DNA of 64,000 nt, taken from contig NC_085138.1 of NCBI RefSeq assembly GCF_035046485.1, positions 360,657,238 through 360,721,237 on the forward strand, given 5' to 3'. Positions 54,759 through 64,000 of this stretch are shown piece after piece. A model generated the notes under the pieces. The model ran no database searches. It saw only the letters and a program-made list of their open reading frames with translations, and was not told where the DNA came from. Made by a program: the position numbers and the translations under genes. Each line of letters begins with the position of its first letter. Within the stretch, counting starts at the first letter, position 1. The stretch is from Aedes albopictus. Lineage: Eukaryota > Arthropoda > Insecta > Diptera > Culicidae.

Positions 54759-55685
54759 CCTACCTTTGTGCTAATGAACGTAAGGTTGGTCGTAAAGTTT
54801 TAACACCACCCTCTCTCTTGCATTGTTTGTTGCCGTTGCACAACACTGTCTGGCCGGCAAAAAAGTAACTTGGGACGGGAAAAGGTAGTTGCGGAATAAA
54901 ACAGTTTATTTTGTTTCTTGGGTAATTCTTTGTTGTTGAACAAAGGAAACAAAGGAATGTTTTTCCTTTCTTTTAATTGACGTTGATAAAGGGAAAATGC
55001 AAAATGATACACTTAATTGTATGTAAAATTGAAGGTTTTTGTAATCAGCTGCGTCGGTTGATGATATCGATCTCGCGATCCATCACAGAAATTACTGAAG
55101 CGACTCTCCCGGTTCGGTGGTGGGTCCTGCGACTGCAACACACAAACAGTAGTGGAAGTCGCATGGTGGCGCGAGCTCTAGAGTGCAGTGGAACAGGCAA
55201 CGGAAATCGGGTCAAACATAAGTGCAGAAGCAACTACAGACTGCATGGATGAACCTGCCCCCCGTTGCTGCCATGCTTTCAACGTAATTAATACACGCAG
55301 TGACACTCTTGCGTGACATTTTTCCCCACACACACACATATGCAATGTATGCTGCAGGAAGGGGAAGTCCTTATTAGCTGGATGATGCATGCGAAGAAGG
55401 AGAGGGATGATGTTGTTGCTTTAAAATTTGCGTTGGAATAATTAGTTCATTTTTTTATGAGTCATGCAATCTAACAAACATGTTGAAAACGTTTCACCAA
55501 AAATAATTCTCAATATTTTTTTCTATGAACAACCATGAACAACAATCTTTAAAGACTATGAACATGATAGCAAAAGTAAATCTTGTTTTCGTAGTGAATC
55601 CAGGCTATATACTCTCAAGAATATCATCGTTGCGTTGTATGCATTAAGTCTTAACTTTAATCCTTTGGTGCAGTTAGAATCGAAC
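54759..55685. other. Low-repeat DNA, unassigned
   Basis: Moderately GC-rich to about 55400, then AT-rich. Includes a short (CA)n tract at 55327-55340. Frames of 62-91 residues overlap on both strands; none is recognised. Confidence 0.3.
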
Positions 55686-55689
55686 AATG

Positions 55690-58600
55690 CGGAGCCTTCT
55701 GAGAGAACCGGAAGAAACTCCGAGAGAAATCTGAAGTGAAACATCAAAAGATAGCCCACACGATCCTTTAGGAAGTATTCCGACTAAAATTCCTGTAGAA
55801 ATTCCGGAAGAAACTCAACAAGATAGCTAAAGGAAATTTTCTTAAAGATGTTGAAAACTTGGAAGTAATCCCGAGAAAAACTGCTGCAGAGAATTCGTAA
55901 AAAAAATACTTCAAAAATCCTTGGAGGAGCTCTAGTAGAAATCCCAGGAATAACTCCTGTAGAGACTTTTGGAGAAACTTCGAGATATCTTGGAAAAGTC
56001 TCAAGAGCAACACCGATAGGAAATGCGAAAATTTTTCAAGAGAAACATCGAGAGAAACTCTTGAAGAAATTTCGCCACAACATCTGTAGATTTGTAGAAC
56101 ACAATGCTGCAATAGAGTGTAGTTATGTGCTACTGCTACACGAATTTTCACTAGTATTCAATTCAAACAAACGCCATGCTAAGAGCAAAATATCTGGGAA
56201 TATCTTTACGAGTACTTTCAAGGACACCTTTGGAAATACCATCAAGCATTTATTCAGGAACTTCTTCAAGGATTCTTTCAGAAATTCCACAAGGGACTTC
56301 TCCATGAGTTTCTTCTTCGTTAACTTTTCCATGGGCATCTTGCAGGGTTCCGATAGTGATTGTCTCAGGGTTTGTTCCGAGAAATGCATCAAGTATTCCT
56401 TCCACGATTCCTTCAAAATTTTTTTCAGATACCTCTGCAAGGATGCATCGACAAATTCCTCCAGTATTTTTTCTATAGCTTCATTCAAAAGATTCCATCA
56501 TGGATTGCTCCAGAGAATTTTTAAAGAATTCCTCTATGGGTTTCACCAGACTATCTTCCAGATTTTTTTTTTGCAGGGATATGTATAAAGGTTCCTCCAG
56601 TGATTTGTTCCAGTGTTTTTTTTTCTCGAGGATTCCTCCAGGAGTTTCTCCAGGGATTCAAAGTATTTCAGCAGGAATATCTTTAAGGCACCCTTACAGG
56701 AAATTTTACCAGAGATTGACTAAAAACCAGTAGTAACTTAAAACATTGTACAAAACATTCTTTTGGGAGTCCATTCAAAGATTCCAATAATAATTCGTCC
56801 AAAATTATTGCAGACACGGTTCCTTCATACTTTTTTCTAGAGAAATTCTTCCGGGAATTTGTTAAGAAACAGGGATTCCTCAAGGAGTTCCTCCACGAAC
56901 TCTTCTAAGAATTAATTCAGGATTTCTCCGAGGATTCCATCTACAATTTCTTCAGGAATTCTTTCTGGGATTTCTCCAGAAATTTCTTTAGGGATTCTTC
57001 CACGAATTTCTTCAGAGATTCCTTCAGAAATTATTCCAGGGAGTCCTCTGGGAATTGCTACAGGGATTCCCTTTAAAAATTCATCCAGGGATCCCTTCTA
57101 GAGTTTCCTCCAGAAATTCCTCCAGGAATTCTTCTAGAGATTCCTCCAGGGGTATTTCTAGAGATTACTCCGTCAATCTCTACAGGCATTTCAGGGATGC
57201 CTCCTAGAATTTCTGCAGTGCTTTACTCGGGAATTCCTTCTGTGATTCTTTCTGCAACAACATATTTTAAAAATTCCTCCAAAGATTCTCCCAGGATTCT
57301 TAGGATTCCTTCAGGAATTCATCCATTATTCTTTAAGAAACTCCTCCAGGAATTAATTCAGAGCTTCCTGCAGGAACTATTGAAAGATTCCCTTGGGAAT
57401 CCCTTTTGAAATGGCTTCCGGGGTTCCTTCTGGAGTTTATTCAGGAACTCTCTCTTAGTGGAATTCAAAGGAACCGTACTTAACCCGATTTTCTTTTTAT
57501 TTACAGATATTCCCCTAACAAGCCCAGGTTAATCATCAAATTCCAGGAATTCATCCAAAGAACATTCATCCTGAACTACCGCTAGAGATTTCTCCAGGAG
57601 TTCCTCTGGAGATTGCTTCAGAAATTCAGGCATTCCTCTAGGATATCCTCCACTGGTCCCTCCAAAACTTCCTATAAGGTTTTTTTTTCAGAGATTCCTC
57701 CAAGAAATCCTTCAGAGTTTCCTCAATGCATTCCTTCAGGAATTCCTCCAGGCATTCCTCCAGAGATTCTTCCAGTAATTGCTTCCGAGATTCTTCCAAG
57801 CATTCCACCAGGAATTCCCACGGAAATTTATCCAGGAAATCTTCAGGAATTCCTCTAAGGATTTTTTTCCAGGAACTCCTACAGGAATTAATCCAAAGAT
57901 TTCTTCAGAAATTACTTCAGGAAATCCTCCAAGTATTGCACCAGGTTTTTTCTGGGATTTATCCACGAATTTCTACACGGATTCACCCAGGGATTCCTTC
58001 AGATTTCCTTTCGAGGATTTCTCCATGAATTTCTCCAGAATTTTGTCCAGAAATCCCTCCATGAATTTCTCAGGGGATTTTTCAGAAATTTCGCCCAGAG
58101 TTCCTCTAGAGATTCCCCCAGCAATTACCAAAGGAAAACCTCCAAGAATTGCTCCAAGCATTCCTCCAGGATTTTATCCTGGATTTCTCCAGGAAATACC
58201 CCATAAATTTCTTCAGGAATTCCTCCAGCAATTTCTCTAGGAATTAATCCAGGAATTGCTTTTGGACATCCTTCAGAAATTATGTAAGCAATTTCTCTAG
58301 GATTTTTCCAGAAAATATTCTGGGATTTTTTTTAGGAAATTCTTTTCGGAAATTCTCCAGGAATATCCTCAGGAATTTTTCAGGGATTCCTCCAGGTATT
58401 TCTCCAGGAATTCCTCTAGAGATTCCTCCAGGGATTTCTTCACAAATTTCTTCAAGGATTCCCCCAGGAATTCCTTCAGGGATTCCTCCGAGGATTTCTC
58501 GAGAAATGCTTCCAGAAATTCTGCTAGAAATTCCTCCAGAATTTTCTCATGGGATTTTTTTCAGAAATAGAAAAATAAAAAAATTCCTCTGGAGTTTCTT

Positions 58601-59690
58601 TTTGAAACTAATCCAGTATTTTTTTCAAGAATTCATCTAGAGATTTCTCCAGTAATTTCATCATGGATTCCTCCTGCAATTCCCACAGGAATCCCTCTTG
58701 GAATTCCTCCAGGCATTCCTCCAGGAATTTCTCCAGGAACTCATCCAGGAATTTCTCCTGGAATTACCCCAGGAATTTCTTCAGGAATTCCTCCAGGAAT
58801 TCTTCCAGGAATTTCTCCAGAAATTGCTCCTGAACATCCTTCAGAAATTATGTCAGCAATTCCTCTAGGGATTCCTCCTGGTCTTTCTCCAGGAATTTCT
58901 CCAGGAATTTCTCCAAAGATTCCATCAGCAATTGCTTTTGGAATTTCTCCAGAGATTTCTCCATGAAATTCTCCAGGATACTTCTAGGAAATCCTCTACG
59001 GATTTCTTAAGAAATTCTTCCATGTGTTCCTTCAGAATTTTTTTCTGGGATTCCCTCCAGATTTCATCACAAATTTCTTCAAAGATTTCCCCAGGGATTT
59101 CTTTATGAATTCCTTCGAGGATTTCTTCAGAAATCCTCTAGTGATTTTTTTCAGAGATCTTTTAAGGAAATTCTCCAGGAATACTTTCAGGATTTTTTCA
59201 GGGATTCCTCCAGACATTCCTCCAGGAATTCCTCCGGAGATTCATCCAGGAATTGCTTCAGGGGTTCCTCCAGGGATTTCCTCACGAATTTCTCCGGGGA
59301 TATTCACAGAGATTCCTCTTTAAATGCCTTCAAGGATTCCTCCAGGGATTTGTTCAGGAATTCGTTGGAGGATTTCTCCAGGAATTCCTCCAGAAATTTC
59401 TGAAGAAATTCCTCCAGGAATTCCTCCAGAAATTTCTGAAGAAATTCCTCCAGGAATTTCTCAATTGATTTACCTCAGGAATTTCTCCAGGACATCCTTC
59501 AGATATTATGTCAGCAATTCTTCCAGGAATTTCTTCCGGATATCCTCTAGGGTTTTATTTAGATGTCCTTCCTGGAAATTCTCCAGGAATACTTTCAGGA
59601 ATTTTTCATGGATTCCTCCAGACATTCCTCCAGGAATTCTTCCAGAGATTTGTCCAGGAATTGCTGATTTTAACTTCCAGATTCATCCGT
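55690..59690. repeat. 12-bp satellite, largest and cleanest tract
   Basis: GGA polarity from 55690 to about 56050, then TTCC polarity to 59690. The segment 58660-59480 is the best-preserved: consecutive 12-mers GGAATTCCTCCA, GGCATTCCTCCA, GGAATTTCTCCA and similar. Plus frames read GIPPGIPPEI, EFLQEF and RNSSRDSS; minus frames read EEFLEK and GGIPGGI. Frames up to 153 residues are products of the period and are not annotated as genes. Confidence 0.92.
56112..56600 (-). repeat. Satellite-end module M, copy 2
   Basis: The inverted counterpart of 14470-15083. On the minus strand it reads SEPCKMPMEKLTKKK in the open frame, then leaves the periodic part through TTTTGCTCTTAGCATGGCG and TTTGAATTGAATACTAGT to ACTACACTCTAT, as in copy 1. 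The two copies keep the same frame without indels over about 48 codons. Confidence 0.7.
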
Positions 59691-59907
59691 GAGCATATGA
59701 AGTTTGCTGCATCCTATCCGAATCAGCAGTGATCTAGATTAAGATCTAGGAGTTCTCCAGATTCCTTCTTGATTTAATCACGAGCTGAAAATTTCTCACG
59801 TCTTGCGTACAACGAAGGGAACACAAAAGCAACAGCTAGCCGAGTTGTTCTTCATCACTTCGACAGATTCACTTGTTGAACCAACCTTCAATTCCCATTC
59901 CTATAAA
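59691..59907. other. Short unassigned stretch
   Basis: No gene. It lies between the end of the satellite and the Feilai insertion. Confidence 0.4.
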
Positions 59908-59923
59908 AGCTCTGTGGCACTTC

Positions 59924-60186
59924 TTCTTCTTCTTCTTTGTGGCTCTACGTCCCCACTGGGACTTGGCCTGCCTCGCTTCAACAGTGTTCTTTGAGCACTT
60001 CCACAGTTATTAATTGAAGGGCTTTCTTGGCCTGCCATTGCACGAATTTGTATATTGTGAGGCAAGTACAATGATACACTATGCCCAGGGAGTCGAGAAA
60101 TTTTTCCCGACCGGAACAGGAATCGAACCCGCCGTCTCCGGATCGGCGATTCATAGCCTTAACCACTAGGCTAACTGGAGACCCCG
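59924..60186 (-). mobile_element. Feilai-type SINE, copy 2, with 16-bp target duplication
   Basis: On the minus strand it begins GGGGTCTCCAGTTAGCCTAG, has box A-like TAGTGGTTAAGGC and box B GGTTCGATTCC, then CATAGTGTATCATTGTACTT, and ends CCAAGTCCCAGTGGGGACGT..AAGAAGAAG. AGCTCTGTGGCACTTC is duplicated at 59908-59923 and 60187-60202. The perfect duplication and intact promoter boxes indicate a young copy. Open frames on both strands are not proteins. Confidence 0.95.
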
Positions 60187-60202
60187 AGCTCTGTGGCACT
60201 TC

Positions 60203-60952
60203 AAAGTTGAATTTCACTGCTACAGAATGCAGAAAAAGCTGTCAACAGCTGATAACTGAAAAAAAAAATGTTTGCAGTTGTCTTCGTCTAGGGAGGATGC
60301 AAGCAAATATGTGAGTAGATTTTCTGCATACTTAATATCGTAATTTTTCGTTGCACAATGATGCCGTATTTTGATGTGATGGGCAAAATTATTACTTGAA
60401 ATAGGTTGATCGTTATTCAAAGACTACATCCGTCTCAGCTGAAAACTTTTTCCTCATTTGTACTTGGAACACATGATCTGAATTGGATTGTGAATTCGGT
60501 CAAATACTTTTCGATTAAACACCTGCGGTCAAATCATAAATTTTGACCATCTTAAGTACCATAGTGTCACATAGAAGGTGTGCCAAGAATTGAATTCAGG
60601 TTGTGCCCGAAATAGACGTGGACTGAACGGAAACAGAATACGAGGGGTAAATATTCAATTGAATTATTGTGGAAAATGTAGTTCTTTTATAATACTTTCC
60701 TCCATGATATTTACCAATAGATTAGTGAATGATCCAAAATTGGCCGTGAGGCGTTAGGTTGGTGCTTGTATAGACGGAAATTGGGTAGTAGACACCCTGT
60801 ACTAAATTTTTTTCCAACAGTTACTGAAATAATTATCAGGAAAGCTTATTAGCTTTCAAGGGATCTTGATCGTCTAGTGATTTTTTTTTACTTCTAGTAA
60901 TTGTTTGTGTTCAAAAATTGCACGTTAAAATAATTATTAAAAATCAAAATTT
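60203..60952. other. Unassigned AT-rich DNA
   Basis: No gene or recognised repeat over about 750 bases upstream of the long open frame at 60953. Confidence 0.35.
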
Positions 60953-61810
60953 ATGCAAACACAGCGTTCGGTGCATTCCTTTCTTCCACTCTTATTTTTC
61001 TTACCTGGAGCTCAAACATACCATAATCGATCCTCACCGCGATTCCCAAAACGATTGACCTCTTTCTCGAGCGAAAAGCAGCCCCTAGCCTGCAACCCAC
61101 AAATCGAAAAATATCCAACCAATTCAAACGAAACGCCAATAATGCCGCACGGTGCGGACACACCTCGCCAAACCGGTTTAAATCCGCGCACAGTCGTCGG
61201 CGCAAAAATATGCAGCAGCACCAACGAAAAGGAAAGCGGTGGGCATCATCATCGCTCTTCATTCGACGAGGGTGCGGGGCTACTGGCTGACTGGGGCGCG
61301 CGCGCGACTCCCCACAGCCAAAATCTTGCATCCTCGCGCGCTCGCGACTCTCATATTCAGGGTTTCTTTTGTTTCATCCGAGCGTCTTTTTTTTTGTTAT
61401 TGTCAAATTTCTTTTTGGCCTTCGCCATCCCCATCGCGTCCGTCGTCGTGTTGAACCAAATGCACGGTGACCAACATTCGAGAAGGCATCGGGAGGAATT
61501 CGGCAGAAATAAATACAAAATATTTCTACCGGTGCACACAACACCTTCTGTGGGGGGAGCCCCCTCTCTGAGTCGTCTTCTTCTTCGTCTTATGAAGATG
61601 GCATTCCTGTTGCCGGAGGTAGAAGACGAAAACGAAACGAACAAAGAATGGAGAAGTGTTGATTTATTTTTTATTGAATTTGAATTTTATTCAGCTTTCG
61701 TGTGGCTGGCCCGTTTGATGGCTGGTGGTTCGCTGCATTGTTTCCATTTTTGTTATGTTATGGGACCAGTTAGGCAGTTGGTTGAGCTCCATTCGGGATC
61801 CAGTAGGTGA
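60953..61810 (+). CDS. Hypothetical 285-residue ORF ending at a splice-donor consensus
   Basis: This is the longest frame not explained by the satellite. It starts MQTQRSVHSFLPLLFFLPGA and has a second hydrophobic stretch near residues 140-165 (FFLLLSNFFLAFAIPIASVV). The stop TGA lies inside TAG|GTGAGT, a near-perfect donor at 61806/61807, so the frame is open through a putative exon end. The DNA is GC-rich with CGCGCG tracts, unlike its surroundings. Minus-strand frames (126, 95 residues) also occur, and codon quality is not convincing. A 5' noncoding exon or promoter region that happens to be open is as likely as a coding exon. No family is recognised. Confidence 0.22.
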   Translation: MQTQRSVHSFLPLLFFLPGAQTYHNRSSPRFPKRLTSFSSEKQPLACNPQIEKYPTNSNETPIMPHGADTPRQTGLNPRTVVGAKICSSTNEKESGGHHHRSSFDEGAGLLADWGARATPHSQNLASSRARDSHIQGFFCFIRASFFLLLSNFFLAFAIPIASVVVLNQMHGDQHSRRHREEFGRNKYKIFLPVHTTPSVGGAPSLSRLLLRLMKMAFLLPEVEDENETNKEWRSVDLFFIEFEFYSAFVWLARLMAGGSLHCFHFCYVMGPVRQLVELHSGSSR

Positions 61811-61812
61811 GT
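61805..61812 (+). other. Candidate splice donor
   Basis: AG|GTGAGT matches the U1-complementary donor consensus at six intronic positions. It terminates the GC-rich block and the open frame above; AT-rich DNA follows. Confidence 0.4.
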
Positions 61813-61894
61813 TTCGTTTTTTTATACGAATTCAATATTTGAAAAGACACCGTTAAACTCGAACTTTAATATAGTAAAAATAATTAAAAAAAAT

Positions 61895-62463
61895 CATTTT
61901 ATGCAATTCAGTATCATAATTTCAATTTTATACTACTCATTTCGATATCGTAATGGCCAACTTGTCCGATATGGTTCATTATGCAACTGAAATGAGTTGT
62001 ACAATGAAACATAGCATTATGAACATTATGCAACCCAAAATAGTTGTATAATAAAAAAAACATTGCATAATAGTTATTTATGTAACGAGTTGCAAAAAGC
62101 TGATTTTTTCAGCACGAGTCGTACATTTATCGAACGAGGCTCACCGAGTTGGATAAATACGAAGAGTGCGAGTTTTCCAACGAGTTCAACACAAAATTAT
62201 ATGCAATGATTTTTTTTTTCATTATAAAACTCATTTTTATTATTGACTTTTTATTATGGGGATTTTCAGCCCGAGACTGGTTCATCCCCGTACAACTCAT
62301 TTGAGTATCATAACGTTCATAATGCAACTCAAATGATGAACATTATGCAACTATTTTCCATTGTGCAACTCATTTCAATTGCATAATGAACCGGTACGGA
62401 AAAGTAGGTCATTATAATGAATAGTATAAAATTGAAATTATTATACAGAATTGCATAAAATTG
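61895..62463. mobile_element. 569-bp foldback MITE with ATTATGCAACT words
   Basis: The left arm (61895-62010) and right arm (62360-62463) are inverted copies sharing TTTTATGCAATTC, TTTCAATTTTATACTA and GGTTCATTATGCAA. The middle holds CAGCACGAGTCGTACATTTA and GTTGGATAAATACGAAGAG, also partly present at 4860-4985 inside the 2.7-kb foldback. No protein. Confidence 0.75.
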
Positions 62464-62559
62464 TGCATGTAACTCGAAATATAACTTTGGCATAAGTAAA
62501 TTCTCAGTTTAAAAATAAACCAAGCGTTTTATTGTTTCAAACAAGCCTCATTTTTCTGC

Positions 62560-62860
62560 GTGTTTAGTGGGCACAAACGCGAGTGTGTAGTGGATTGGCA
62601 TCTAAGCCGAAAGAGAGATGGGTTTGCGAAAAAGGAGTGTTCACGGTGTAGCTTCGGAGTCAGTTTGGCTTTCTATTCCGCAGAATCATGTTCTGTTCTG
62701 TGGCTAAGTTGATTAAAGCGACGGTCTAGCGAATATGGAGTCGTGGGTTCGAATCCCATCAGAATGCAATTGTTTTTTACACATTTTATCTTTCAATTGG
62801 TCAATTAGCAACATTTCTTGCCTTCTAATTACAAGTTTTTTCTGTATGAGAACCAATATT
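62560..62860 (+). mobile_element. tRNA-like SINE, family S1, copy 4 (single arm)
   Basis: TTTAGTGGGCACAAACGCGA, CATCTAAGCCGAAAGAGAGA and CAGTTTGGCTTTCTATTCCG lead into a tRNA-like head at 62695-62766 with GGTTCGAATCC box B, then TCAATTAGCAACATTTCTTG and a CTTCTAATTACAAG tail. It matches one arm of the dimer at 24455-25140. The 62735-62950 frame is a translation of the head. Confidence 0.75.
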
Positions 62861-63355
62861 GTTAATCTTTATCTGAATGTTCCAATGCAGTACCTGACAG
62901 TCGCGTTCACGCAGATTTTACTCAATAACTATGAATACTTTGTACCTTGACTACATATAATTTTCTTTAAAAATTCCCAGGTATTTTGTGAAAGATTGCA
63001 CGTTATAGTTTGAAATTACGCCAGAATTTTGGAAGAAATAAATTATGGTGCATTGCATTCGGAATGTTGTTAAGGAATAGTCCGAAGATGCTCTCCACTG
63101 GTGAGGGCTGTAACATATTTCGAATAAATTTCTAAGAGTAAAAAACTCAAAAACTTAACGAAATTTTTATTTTTTTCTTCCTTGAATACTGAATCCACAC
63201 AGAACTTTCTTAAAACAGTCATAGCTAAGTTTAATAACATATTCAAACTTGATAGCCTTTCGTGGACGCACAGCCACTCATTTAAGCATATTGTAAGTAC
63301 CATGGAGTGGGGGTTCCATTTCTGCTCCAAAAAGTGTCTTGATGAGCTGGAAAAA
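62861..63355. other. Unassigned AT-rich DNA
   Basis: No gene or element. Frames here run into the satellite and are not supported. Confidence 0.35.
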
Positions 63356-64000
63356 GCAATATCATTCCCGAAAGATCTAATAGAGAAATTACTGGAGAAA
63401 TCTCTGACGAAATTCCTGGAGAAATCCATGAAAAACTTCCTGGAAGAATCAATGTAAAAACTCCTAGAGAAATCCCTGAAGGTATCCTGGAGAAATTCCT
63501 CAACGAATTTCCGGAGGAATCCCTGAAAGAGTTCCTGAAAGAACCCTTGGAAAGTTCCTGTAGAAGTTCCCGAAAAGGTTGCTGAAGAAATCCTTTAATG
63601 GGTTTCAGGAGAAATCCCCTGCAGCATTCCCTGGAAAATTTGTCCGCAGGAGTTCGTGGAGGAATCTTTGAAGAAACTCCTGGGGAAATTTCTCCAGCAA
63701 TTTCAGGAGAAATTCCTGAAGAAATTCCATGTGAAATTTCCGAATAATTTCGAATAAACTCTACATCAATCACAGAAAACAATTCTCCAGCAACTTCATT
63801 AGAATTGCAGGATAAATATTTGAACGATTTTAAGAAGAGATTCCTGAAGGAAACTCAAAAGGAGCTCCTGAAAGAGCTCATGCAGAAATACACGAAAGAG
63901 TTTCTGGAGAAATCTCTGAAGGAGTTCTTGGAGAAATCCTTTAAGGAATTTGAAAATCTCTGGAGGAGTTCCTGAAAAATTTCTTCAGCAATTCCAGCAG
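63356..64000. repeat. 12-bp satellite tract (GGA polarity), runs off the window
   Basis: GGAGAAATTCCTGAAG-type units, moderately preserved, continue past the window edge. The 166-residue minus frame (GISPEIAGEISPG) is a repeat translation. Confidence 0.85.

Noticed and set aside
57726..58240. Long GIPP/NSSR/EFLQ repeat proteins (up to 153 residues) on both strands
   Set aside because: They occur in all frames of the 12-bp satellite, because 12 is divisible by 3 and the unit lacks stops. No unique sequence or conserved start is present.

Overview
The window looks like intergenic or intronic DNA from a mosquito, most likely Aedes (Ae. aegypti or a close relative). The reasons are two Feilai-type tRNA-derived SINEs with AAG tails, two insect-type tRNA-Ala(AGC) genes, short Helitrons with TC..CTAG ends, many MITEs, and kilobases of a degenerate 12-bp satellite of the GGAATTCCTCCA type. 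I find no complete protein-coding gene that I can defend. Most open frames come from the 12-bp satellite: 12 is divisible by 3, so each frame reads as a 4-residue repeat (GIPP-like, EFLK-like, NSSR-like). The only firm genes are the two divergent tRNA-Ala genes near 46.1-46.9 kb.

Layout. 0-8 kb: a TA-flanked MITE, a tRNA-like SINE, two head-to-tail Helitrons, and a 2.7-kb foldback element with an 8-bp target duplication. 8-18 kb: a 300-bp dispersed repeat, 12-bp satellite (about 10.4-15.0 kb) interrupted by a 406-bp MITE, an unassigned stretch, and a broken LINE polyprotein fragment at 18 kb. 18-36 kb: satellite tracts, a 1.3-kb foldback, and a 10.4-kb composite unit (23225-33669) bounded by hAT-like inverted ends and a perfect 8-bp duplication. 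Inside that unit lie two copies of a ~150-bp tandem satellite ending in a (CA)n tract and a terminal hairpin, a SINE foldback dimer, a Feilai SINE and several MITEs. 36-46 kb: GC-rich single-copy-looking DNA, Helitrons (one split by a 906-bp mariner-like insert), TIR elements and a LINE relic. 46-64 kb: the tRNA pair, more satellite, MITEs, a retroposed-looking foldback, a second Feilai, an 854-bp open frame ending at a consensus splice donor, another foldback and a SINE.

The most useful outcome is structural. Several satellite tracts are collinear paralogues of one longer ancestral unit rather than independent arrays. Most switch strand polarity internally, in the same order. One paralogue supplies an approximate empty site for the 10.4-kb insertion. 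Several nested insertions can be ordered in time from target duplications and from intact opposite arms of inverted repeats. Family names beyond Feilai, Helitron, hAT, Tc1/mariner and Harbinger types are not claimed.
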